NCBI RefSeq assembly: GCF_003388735.1
Contig: NZ_QUBQ01000005.1
Coordinates: forward strand, 288,885 to 352,884
Direction: 5' to 3'
DNA: 64,000 nt
Source of the DNA: Paenibacillus paeoniae
Lineage (GTDB): Bacteria > Bacillota > Bacilli > Paenibacillales > Paenibacillaceae
The notes beneath the pieces are model-generated. The model saw nothing but the letters and a program-made list of their open reading frames with translations, was not told where the DNA came from and ran no database searches. This document shows, piece by piece, positions 34,585 to 41,737 of the stretch. The position numbers were made by a program, and so were the translations under genes. Within the stretch, counting starts at the first letter, position 1, and each line of letters starts with the position of its first letter.

Positions 34585-35282
34585 TCGAGAAGATAATGAT
34601 AATCGCATGGGCTAACCCGTTTTCTTTTTTCGCAGAGATCCGGTGGGAGGATATCTTCAAAGCATCGAATGAAACGATGTACATGCTCGTATTCTCCTTG
34701 TTGTTTACGATCCTTTTGGGGCTGCTGCTGGGAATTGTGCTGTTCCTCTTCTCAGAGGGTCAGCTCTTGCAGAATAGGGTCTTGTACAGCATCTTGTCCG
34801 TCATCGTCAATGTGCTGCGCTCCGTTCCGTTCGTCATCCTGATGATCTTGATCATGCCGGTTACGAAGATGCTTGTCGGCACGTCTATTGGCGTCAAAGG
34901 AGCGATACCGCCGTTAGTTGTAGCTGCTGCTCCGTTCTTCGCCCGGCTGGTGGAATCCTCCTTGCGAGAGGTGGACAGAGGAGTGATAGAAGCCGCGACC
35001 GCGATGGGAGCTTCGAGGGGGATGATCGTACTGCATGTGCTGCTTCGGGAAGCGCGTACAGGATTGATCGCGGCCATTACCATTACTGCCGTTACGCTAG
35101 TCTCCTATACCGCGATGTCCGGCGTTATCGGCGGGGGCGGACTTGGCGATCTCGCCTTAAGGTTCGGCTATCAGCGATTCCGCCTGGATGTCATGGTCGT
35201 GACAGTTGCTTTGCTGCTCATACTGGTACAACTTTTGCAGATGGTGGGGGATATGCTGGTCCGAACGTTCAGTCGAAGGTAA
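34581..35282 (+). CDS. metI: Methionine ABC transporter permease
   Basis: This 233-residue permease has five to six transmembrane helices and the MetI EAA loop (VIEAATAMGASRGMIVLHVLL). Its C-terminal block SGVIGGGGLGDLALRFGYQR is strongly diagnostic of MetI. It is coupled to metN by an ATGA overlap and followed 40 nt later by metQ. Together these form the MetNIQ importer in the cytoplasmic membrane. Confidence 0.94.
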   Translation: MIEKIMIIAWANPFSFFAEIRWEDIFKASNETMYMLVFSLLFTILLGLLLGIVLFLFSEGQLLQNRVLYSILSVIVNVLRSVPFVILMILIMPVTKMLVGTSIGVKGAIPPLVVAAAPFFARLVESSLREVDRGVIEAATAMGASRGMIVLHVLLREARTGLIAAITITAVTLVSYTAMSGVIGGGGLGDLALRFGYQRFRLDVMVVTVALLLILVQLLQMVGDMLVRTFSRR

Positions 35283-35322
35283 ACAATGCAACCAATAGAT
35301 AAAGAAGCAGGTGGAGATGAAG

Positions 35323-36195
35323 ATGAAAAACCAATCGTATAAGGCAATGGTGTCGATCATGCTAGCCTTTATGCTGGCGGCTTGCGGCAATAATGGAGGC
35401 AATGGAACAGGCGGCGCTTCGCAATCCCCAGGCAATGGAGGCAGTCAGCCTACGGCAACGCCGGGCCAATCGGCCGTAACGCTCAAGGTGGGTGCTTCGC
35501 CAGTACCACATGCTGAAATCTTGACCCATCTCATACCTTCGCTCAAGGAGCAGGGTATTACGCTTGAAGTTATAGAGTTCAACGATTATATTCAGCCCAA
35601 TGTACAACTGTACGAGAAGCAGCTAGATGCGAACTTCTTCCAGCATAAGCCTTATCTCGATCAATTCAACAAGGATCGGGGATATGATCTGGTCATGGCT
35701 GCGGGCGTTCATATAGAGCCATTCGGCGTCTATTCGAACAAAATTAAAACGATAGACGAACTGAAGGACGGTGCGAAGATCGCCATCCCGAACGATCCAT
35801 CCAACGGAGGACGCTCCTTGATTCTGTTAGCGCAGCATGGCTTAATCGAGCTGGATAAGAACGCCGGAGTCGAAGTGACAGTGTCGGACATTAAGAACAA
35901 TCCGCGCGGTTTTAAATTCGTGGAGCTGGAGGCTGCCACGCTGCCCCGTGTTCTGGACGAGGTGGATATCGCGGCCATCAATACCAACTTCGCGCTTGAA
36001 GCGGACCTAAACCCGATAGAGGATGCTCTCTTTATTGAAGACAAGGACTCCCCTTACGTGAATATACTGGCAGTGCGATCCGATAATAAAAATGACGCTG
36101 CCATTCAAAAGCTGGTACAGGCACTAAAATCATCGGATGTTGAGAAATTTATTAACGACACCTATAAAGGGGCAGTCGTTACAGCATTCGACTAA
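35323..36195 (+). CDS. metQ: Methionine-binding lipoprotein (NlpA family)
   Basis: This 290-residue lipoprotein has the signal peptide MKNQSYKAMVSIMLAFMLAA ending at a lipid-modified C21. A Gly/Asn/Ser/Gln linker and an NlpA-type binding domain follow (VGASPVPHAEIL, DANFFQHKPYLDQF, IPNDPSNGGRSLILLA), all typical of MetQ. I place the start at the ATG at 35323, 6 nt after GGTGGAG. It captures methionine for MetNI. A terminator follows, then the C-S lyase gene, which suits a sulfur amino acid module. Confidence 0.94.
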   Translation: MKNQSYKAMVSIMLAFMLAACGNNGGNGTGGASQSPGNGGSQPTATPGQSAVTLKVGASPVPHAEILTHLIPSLKEQGITLEVIEFNDYIQPNVQLYEKQLDANFFQHKPYLDQFNKDRGYDLVMAAGVHIEPFGVYSNKIKTIDELKDGAKIAIPNDPSNGGRSLILLAQHGLIELDKNAGVEVTVSDIKNNPRGFKFVELEAATLPRVLDEVDIAAINTNFALEADLNPIEDALFIEDKDSPYVNILAVRSDNKNDAAIQKLVQALKSSDVEKFINDTYKGAVVTAFD

Positions 36196-36211
36196 AGACA
36201 TAAATCAACTT

Positions 36212-36259
36212 AAGATCGCTTCTCTTCGCCTCCTGTGGCAGAGCGGAACGATCTTTTTA
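36212..36259 (+). terminator. Terminator after metQ
   Basis: AAGATCG (36212-36218) pairs with CGATCTT (36249-36255), with inner TTC/GAA and GCC/GGC helices, followed by TTTTAC. Confidence 0.75.
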
Positions 36260-36357
36260 CTATGTGATTTTCTTTGATTTCAAGGAGAGGAATGGTTAAG
36301 ATAGAGAAATAGAATAGCTCTGGTATGAGGAGCGACAACAACGACGAGGTGATAGCT

Positions 36358-37527
36358 ATGTCTTATTCATTTGATGAGCTGATTGATCGTAAAAATTCGC
36401 GTTCCTACAAATGGGATCAAGTAGGGCCGCTATTTGGAGATAAAGATATTTTGCCGCTTTGGGTAGCTGATATGGACTTCCCAAGTCCGCCTGCGGTCAG
36501 GGACGTCTTGCACAAACGGGTGGAGCTTGGCGCATACGGCTATGCGATCCGTACGGACGACTATTTCGATGCCATTACTAGCTGGTTCGAGCGCCGTCAT
36601 GGTTGGAGTTTTCAGAAGAGTTGGATCGTCGATAGCCCTAGCGTCGTGACGACACTTAGCCTGGCCGTCGAGCAGTTCACTTCGCCCGGGGACAAAGTCG
36701 TGATTCAGACACCTGTCTATTATCCGTTCTACGATGTTATCGAGAGCAACGATCGCGTCGTCGCGAAGAATTCGCTCTTGAACAAGGATGGCCGTTATGA
36801 GATGGATCTGGAGCATCTGGAGTCCTTATTCAAGGACGGTGCGAAGCTGTTCCTATTCTGCAACCCTCATAATCCTGGAGGGCGTGTATGGAGTCGGAAT
36901 GAGCTGCTTGCACTAGGTGACCTGTGTCTCCGTTATGGCGTTATTGTGGTATCGGACGAGATCCATTGCGATTTGATCTTCCCGGGTCATGAGCATGTAC
37001 CTTTCGCCTCGTTGTCGGAAGAGCTGGCGGATATTACGATTACGTGTCTGGCTGCTACGAAAACATTCAACTTGCCGGGTTTGCATACCTCATTTATGGT
37101 GGTCTCCAATAACGGGATGAGGGTACGTCTCGACAAAAGAATCAAGACGCTCAGTATCCATATGGCACAGCACTTCGCGCAGGATGCGGTCGTTGCTGCC
37201 TATAACGAGAGCGAGGATTGGCTGGAGTCATTGCTCCTGTATGTGAAGGGCAATCTGGATTATGCGCTTGCTTATCTGGACGAGCATCTGCCGGAAGTGA
37301 AGCCGATGAAGCCGGACGGAACTTACTTGCTATGGCTGGATTGCAGAGCACTTGGTCTGGATAAGAACGGCTTGAAACAACTTATGTACAAGAAGGCGAA
37401 GGTTGCCTTTAATGAAGGCTCCACCTTCGGCGTGGAGGGGGAAGGCTGGCTGCGCGTGAATCTGGCATGTCCGCGATTCATTCTGGAGCAGGCGCTTCGT
37501 CAATTTTGCGAGGCGGCGAAGGCATAA
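36358..37527 (+). CDS. PatB/MalY-type PLP-dependent C-S lyase (cystathionine beta-lyase)
   Basis: This 389-residue class I/II aminotransferase-fold protein begins with the MalY/PatB hallmark YSFDELIDRKNSRSYKWD. LPLWVADMDFPSPP follows. PLP is bound at the lysine in LAATKTFNLPGLHTSF, and FCNPHNPGGRVW and VVSDEIHCDL are conserved. It most likely cleaves cystathionine or cysteine conjugates to homocysteine/pyruvate/ammonia. The ATG at 36358 follows GAGGTGAT; the upstream in-frame GTG/ATG codons lack a site. Position next to metNIQ supports a role in methionine supply. Aminotransferase activity cannot be excluded. Confidence 0.92.
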   Translation: MSYSFDELIDRKNSRSYKWDQVGPLFGDKDILPLWVADMDFPSPPAVRDVLHKRVELGAYGYAIRTDDYFDAITSWFERRHGWSFQKSWIVDSPSVVTTLSLAVEQFTSPGDKVVIQTPVYYPFYDVIESNDRVVAKNSLLNKDGRYEMDLEHLESLFKDGAKLFLFCNPHNPGGRVWSRNELLALGDLCLRYGVIVVSDEIHCDLIFPGHEHVPFASLSEELADITITCLAATKTFNLPGLHTSFMVVSNNGMRVRLDKRIKTLSIHMAQHFAQDAVVAAYNESEDWLESLLLYVKGNLDYALAYLDEHLPEVKPMKPDGTYLLWLDCRALGLDKNGLKQLMYKKAKVAFNEGSTFGVEGEGWLRVNLACPRFILEQALRQFCEAAKA

Positions 37528-37549
37528 CTAACATTAATTTACTCGTCAC

Positions 37550-37599
37550 AAAAAACGAACCAGCAGCCTTGCTCGTGGAGGCCAGGTTCGTTTTTTTAT
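37550..37599. terminator. Bidirectional terminator between C-S lyase and radical SAM genes
   Basis: AAACGAACC (37553-37561) pairs with GGTTCGTTT (37585-37593). Runs of A before and T after let it work on both strands for the convergent genes. Confidence 0.85.
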
Positions 37600-37689
37600 G
37601 AGACGGTGCCATCCGACTTCTATCTGTTCTCCACTCGCTCCGGGGGAGCCATGTGTTTATTGGTTCAGAGCTATTCACTTTCGTTCTGT

Positions 37690-38508
37690 TCAAGGTTCAA
37701 ATCCCTGAGGGCTCATGAACCACTCGCCTTCATGGAAAACGTCTTGCATACGCTCAACAACCTTATGCAGAGCATCTGGATGATACCATTCTTCCAGTCC
37801 ATGCTCTCGGTAGAGGGAGGCTAATCCGAGCCGCCCCGTACGCTTGCCGCCGCTGCCATCGCCATTGAAGTAGTCATCGATGCATATTCGATTGGTTGCT
37901 TGGCGAAGCACCTGCGGGAAGCTCTCGCTGCTTGGAAGCAGGGGGGCAATTGCGGCTTGTGTTGCAATGCCTTCTTCGGTCAATTGGGTTAGCGCACGCA
38001 ATCTGGCCGATATGGGTGGAGCCGATGGAGTGAATAGCTTGCGCATATCATCTAGGTCCGTCTCAATAGTCATACTGACGCGCACCCGTTCTTCCAGTTG
38101 CTTGAGCAAGTCGATGTCGCGGGTCACAAGCGGGCTCCGTGTCTGAAGGAGCAGAAAGTCTGGCGGTTCCTCCGCCATTACTTCAAGAAGCGACCGCGTC
38201 ACAAGCTCTTTGTGTTCAATCGGTTGGTAGGGGTCTGTACTGGATGACATAAAGATGGTGACCGCGCCCCTTTTCTTCGCTGTACGCAGCTGGCGCCGAA
38301 GGACAGCCGCCGCTCCTTGCTTCACATCGACCCATGTGCCCCAGTCCATCTGGCGGAAGAGCGAGACTGGCATTTGTCGTACATAACAGAAGGAGCATGC
38401 AAAGGCGCATCCTGTATACGGGTTAAGCGAATGGGTATAGCCGGATAGAAAGCCGGTGCCTTTATTCAGAATCGTCTTCGGTTCTTTATACTCCGGTTCG
38501 ATTCGCAT
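37690..38508 (-). CDS. SPL-like radical SAM protein in an alkylation-repair operon
   Basis: This 272-residue radical SAM enzyme has the cluster motif C34-x3-C38-x2-C41 (CAFACSFCYVR), followed by a GG-type SAM region and the block IFMSSSTDPYQPIEHKELVTR. That pattern belongs to the Rv2578c/SplB-like group of DNA-photoproduct-lyase relatives, though true SplB is longer. The start overlaps the 3' end of ogt by 23 nt, so it is the third gene of ada-ogt-SPL. A function in DNA lesion repair is suggested by operon context only; the substrate is unknown. Confidence 0.82.
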   Translation of the reverse strand: MRIEPEYKEPKTILNKGTGFLSGYTHSLNPYTGCAFACSFCYVRQMPVSLFRQMDWGTWVDVKQGAAAVLRRQLRTAKKRGAVTIFMSSSTDPYQPIEHKELVTRSLLEVMAEEPPDFLLLQTRSPLVTRDIDLLKQLEERVRVSMTIETDLDDMRKLFTPSAPPISARLRALTQLTEEGIATQAAIAPLLPSSESFPQVLRQATNRICIDDYFNGDGSGGKRTGRLGLASLYREHGLEEWYHPDALHKVVERMQDVFHEGEWFMSPQGFEP

Positions 38509-39025
38509 CTTCCAGCTCCAATAGTTTGGTCTTCATCGCTAATCCGCCTCGGTATCCCGTAAGCGCTCCGTTTTTCCCTACGACCCGATGACAAGGCACC
38601 ATAATTAGAAGAGGGTTCGCCCCAATGGCAGAACCGACTGCGCGAACAGCCTTTGGCTTGTCGATAGCTTGTGCAATATCGCTATATGAGACCGTGACGC
38701 CATAGGGGATAGCAAGCAAAGCCTCCCATACGGCGTTTTGGAAAGCCGTCCCTCCTGTATCGCGCTTGAAGGTGAAGCTCTCGCGCTTACCGTCCCAATA
38801 CTGTGTAATTTGCTCCTTGTATAACTCAAGCTTGCTATCGTCCTGCACCCATTGCGACACGTTGAAGCGAGATGATTCGCGCATCATCAGATCCTCCAGC
38901 GATTCTCCGTTCGCCCCAATGCAGCATAAGCCATCGGCAGTAGCTCCTATCGGTACAGTCCAGCTTCCATGCTGAAGCAGGGTCCCGTATATCGATATTT
39001 CTTCATGTTCTCGTGATGTTGTCAT
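38486..39025 (-). CDS. ogt: Methylated-DNA--protein-cysteine methyltransferase
   Basis: This 179-residue suicide repair protein removes O6-methyl groups from guanine (and O4 from thymine) onto its cysteine. The active-site motif IMVPCHRVVG places the acceptor at C145. Upstream FQNAVWEALLAIPYG with VSYSDIA and the asparagine hinge SAIGANP are family-typical, and GYRGGLAMKTKLLELE ends the domain. The ATG follows AGGAGGGAAATAATT, 2 nt after the ada stop. It corresponds to the AdaB role of the B. subtilis adaptive response and overlaps the SPL-like gene downstream. Confidence 0.95.
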   Translation of the reverse strand: MTTSREHEEISIYGTLLQHGSWTVPIGATADGLCCIGANGESLEDLMMRESSRFNVSQWVQDDSKLELYKEQITQYWDGKRESFTFKRDTGGTAFQNAVWEALLAIPYGVTVSYSDIAQAIDKPKAVRAVGSAIGANPLLIMVPCHRVVGKNGALTGYRGGLAMKTKLLELEDANRTGV

Positions 39026-39027
39026 AA

Positions 39028-39651
39028 TTATTTCCCTCCTATATGACGCTGTTGTCTGAAGACAGCAGGCGTAAATCCGTTCATTTTCTTGAATAATGTT
39101 ATAAAGTAAGGCGTATTCCGAATGCCGACAAGCTCACCGATATGAGTGATGGAGCTGTCCGTTTCTATAAGCAGCCGTTCAGCATTTTTCATCCGGACTT
39201 GCTGCACGTAAGCGAGCGGCGTCATGCCTGTTGTTTTTTTGAATGTGCGGTGGAGGTGATAGGGACTGCCATGGCAAATCTCGCTAAGCGTCACAAGATC
39301 GATATTCTCCATATAATGCCGATCCACGTATGCTGCAATTTGCTCCGACCATTCTTCATCGGGAAGACGCTCGCCTGCTGGCTTGCATCGTTTGCATGGA
39401 CGATATCCCGCTGAGACGGCGTCGGCAGACGTGGGAAATACCTCTGCGTTACTTCGCTTCGGAGGCCTGGACTTACAGGAGGGTCTGCAATAGATCCCCG
39501 TTGTACGCACCGCATAATAGAATCGTCCATCATACGAGCCGTCATTAGACATGATTGCCTGCCACTGCTCCTCAGAGATAGAGCCGGACTTTTTATTGGA
39601 TCGGTTATAAGCTTGTTCGGTTGGTAGTTGTCCCAGTGGCCCAGCTGTCAT
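39028..39651 (-). CDS. adaA: Ada-type methylphosphotriester sensor and AraC activator
   Basis: This 207-residue protein couples an Ada zinc domain to an AraC DNA-binding domain. The four zinc cysteines are C55, C59, C86 and C89 (YCRPSC and RPCKRC). In Ada proteins one of them takes a methyl from DNA phosphotriesters and turns the protein into an activator. Two helix-turn-helix motifs follow (LSEICHGSPYHLHRTFKKT; GELVGIRNTPYFITLFKKM). The ATG at 39651 lies behind AAGGAGTG. It heads the ogt/SPL-like operon and probably activates it. Confidence 0.93.
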   Translation of the reverse strand: MTAGPLGQLPTEQAYNRSNKKSGSISEEQWQAIMSNDGSYDGRFYYAVRTTGIYCRPSCKSRPPKRSNAEVFPTSADAVSAGYRPCKRCKPAGERLPDEEWSEQIAAYVDRHYMENIDLVTLSEICHGSPYHLHRTFKKTTGMTPLAYVQQVRMKNAERLLIETDSSITHIGELVGIRNTPYFITLFKKMNGFTPAVFRQQRHIGGK

Positions 39652-39841
39652 CCGCTTCACTCCTTCTATCCATAGTATAACGGATGGATGGAACGAACGT
39701 ACGCTGTATAAGATGGAAAAGCAAGATATTGAAATAGAGAGGTTGTTAAGCAAAGAGACAGGGAAGGGCAGAGGAAAGGAAACTCAAAGTGAAAGAAAAG
39801 AAGCGGGAATCAGGGATAAGTATGGGGGATCATTAGGGGAG

Positions 39842-40045
39842 TTAGTCTTTTCGAATGATTAAATAAATGATAAGGCCTATGACAGGAAACACAATCGTGC
39901 CAATGAGAATCAGCAAGGCGTATTCATTGCTTCTGCCCAATCGCTTGGCGTCGCGATATGCCCATACGCTAGTCGCGATATTGAGAATAAATAAAGTAAA
40001 CATAATGAGCAGCATGAGTAATCCGAAAATTCCTACTGAAGCCAT
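39842..40045 (-). CDS. Small two-helix membrane protein (PLDc_N-like)
   Basis: This 67-residue protein has two hydrophobic helices (about 5-27 and 44-64) separated by WAYRDAKRLGRSNEYA. The W-x-x-D-x-x-R pattern and second helix ending IYLIIRKD resemble the phospholipase D-nuclease N-terminal (PLDc_N) family of small membrane proteins. An AGGAGGAGAAATAC ribosome binding site precedes the ATG. It stands alone. Upstream of its terminal side lies a roughly 95-nt purine-rich stretch (39745-39840) without a gene. No function is known. Confidence 0.65.
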   Translation of the reverse strand: MASVGIFGLLMLLIMFTLFILNIATSVWAYRDAKRLGRSNEYALLILIGTIVFPVIGLIIYLIIRKD

Positions 40046-40127
40046 GTATTTCTCCTCCTCATGGGTTCATTTGAAATAAATGTTTGTTCTCTCACTAAAG
40101 TACGACTGTGCTCCCTCTCTCGTTTCA

Positions 40128-40167
40128 ATAAAAAAACCTGCCAGCGAACATGAAGTTCGCTGGCAGG
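40128..40167 (-). terminator. Terminator of the uracil permease gene
   Basis: The perfect 13-bp stem CCTGCCAGCGAAC / GTTCGCTGGCAGG (40137-40149, 40155-40167) is followed on the minus strand by seven Ts. Confidence 0.92.
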
Positions 40168-40181
40168 GCAACATGTACGAA

Positions 40182-41480
40182 TTAATGAGCCGCTGCGTCG
40201 TCGTCGTTCGTCATGCGAAGCACTTCGAAGATTTTGAACAGCAGGCTAAGTACAATCGCTACGATCGTTGCAAGCGCCATTCCGCTGAAGGCGACTTCGC
40301 CGAACGTAAGCTCTACGCCGCTAAGTCCAATGACAAGTACAACTGTCGTAAGGAACAAGTTCGTAGGTTTGCTGTAATCGACCTTCGCTTCTACAAGCAT
40401 CCGCAAGCCGGAAGCTGCGATGACACCGAAGAGAAGCAGCGATACACCGCCCATAACCGGCGTAGGAATGCCGGATACGAGTGCAGAGAATTTGCCGGAG
40501 AACGACAGGATGATTGCGATGACTGCTGCTCCTCCGATGACGAAGGTAGAGTATACTCTCGTAATGGCCAGTACGCCGATATTCTCGCCATATGTTGTGT
40601 TAGGTGTAGAGCCGACAAAGCCAGACAGAATCGTAGAGATACCGTTGCCGAGCATCGAGCGGTGCAAGCCCGGGTCTTTGCTCAGGTCCTTGCCGACAAT
40701 ATTGCCTGTTACGATCAAGTGTCCAATATGCTCGGCGATAACAACCAAGGCAACTGGAGCGATTGCGATAATCGCTGACCAATGGAACTCAGGAAATGTA
40801 AAGGTCGGGCTGGAGATGAAGGATGCTTCCGCTACGTTGCTGAAGTTGGTTTCCTTCATAAAGTAGGCCAGTGTGTAGCCGAAGATAATGCCGAACAGGA
40901 TCGGAATAATTCTCATGAAGCCGCGGAACAGCACCGATCCCAGAACGGTAACAGCAAGTGTTGCTGTCGATATAATAACGAAATTAGGATTCATAACCCA
41001 AGTAGCGGGATCGTCCTTGTCACCTGGAATGTAGCCTGCCATTTTAGCCGCGACCGGTACAAGCTCAAGGCCGATAATCGCGACGATAGCGCCCATAGCA
41101 GCAGGAGGGAATACGACGTTCAGCCATTTTGTGCCCGCCACTTGAATAATGAAGGCCAGAACGGTGAAGATGACGCCTGCTGCAATGAAGCCGCCGAGAG
41201 CTGCTGCATAGCCGCCTCCTGCCGCTTTACTGAAGATTATAGCGCCGCCAGGACCTAAGAAAGCAAAGCTGGAGCCCAAATAGGCCGGGATTTTTCCTTT
41301 GGTAACAAGGATGTAAAGCAGGGTACCGATACCGTTCATCAGCAAGCAGATGGCTGGATCGATTTCAAAAATGTTGGGTACGAGTACCGTCGAGCCGAAC
41401 ATCGCGAACAGATGCTGCAGACTGAGCAGAAGGCCAGGGACGGCTGGCGGCCTTTCGTGGACGCCGATCGTTTTAATCAT
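40182..41480 (-). CDS. uraA: Uracil permease, NCS2 family
   Basis: This 432-residue transporter of the nucleobase-cation symporter-2 family has about 12-14 transmembrane segments. It shows the opening SLQHLFAMFGSTVLVP block typical of UraA/PyrP. The substrate region around AIAPVALVVIAEHIGHL carries the conserved glutamate and histidine, and NTTYGENIGVLAITRVYS is diagnostic of the uracil branch. Uracil:proton symport is therefore the best call; xanthine carriers differ in that block. The ATG follows CAAGGAGAATGATCT. It stands as a single gene, with no PyrR-type attenuator visible in its leader. Confidence 0.92.
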   Translation of the reverse strand: MIKTIGVHERPPAVPGLLLSLQHLFAMFGSTVLVPNIFEIDPAICLLMNGIGTLLYILVTKGKIPAYLGSSFAFLGPGGAIIFSKAAGGGYAAALGGFIAAGVIFTVLAFIIQVAGTKWLNVVFPPAAMGAIVAIIGLELVPVAAKMAGYIPGDKDDPATWVMNPNFVIISTATLAVTVLGSVLFRGFMRIIPILFGIIFGYTLAYFMKETNFSNVAEASFISSPTFTFPEFHWSAIIAIAPVALVVIAEHIGHLIVTGNIVGKDLSKDPGLHRSMLGNGISTILSGFVGSTPNTTYGENIGVLAITRVYSTFVIGGAAVIAIILSFSGKFSALVSGIPTPVMGGVSLLLFGVIAASGLRMLVEAKVDYSKPTNLFLTTVVLVIGLSGVELTFGEVAFSGMALATIVAIVLSLLFKIFEVLRMTNDDDAAAH

Positions 41481-41528
41481 AGATCATTCTCCTTGAATTA
41501 TAATGAAATTCGACAAATTCCTTTGATG

Positions 41529-41557
41529 ATTCTACAGATTTCCTTTGTGATTGGCAA
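41529..41557 (-). promoter_or_regulatory. Promoter of the uracil permease gene
   Basis: On the minus strand TTGCCA (41557-41552) and TAGAAT (41534-41529) are 17 nt apart, about 50 nt before the start codon. Confidence 0.55.
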
Positions 41558-41657
41558 GCGTTTTCTTCACAGAAGCGCTAATTATATTCCATTAAGCAAG
41601 GCATCCCGACGCAGATGCTTCATCCACTCCAGTTTCTCCTAAACATAATGACATCAA

Positions 41658-41689
41658 AACAACAGGCAGCCCGAGGGCTGCCTGTTGTT
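41658..41689 (-). terminator. Terminator of the SLH-protein gene
   Basis: A perfect 14-bp stem (41658-41671 and 41676-41689) with loop CGAG is followed on the minus strand by TTTGATG. It lies 50 nt beyond the stop of the SLH gene. Confidence 0.8.
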
Positions 41690-41737
41690 ACGATGATCAT
41701 CAGTATGAGGATGTGAATCTTCTATATATAGAAGATA

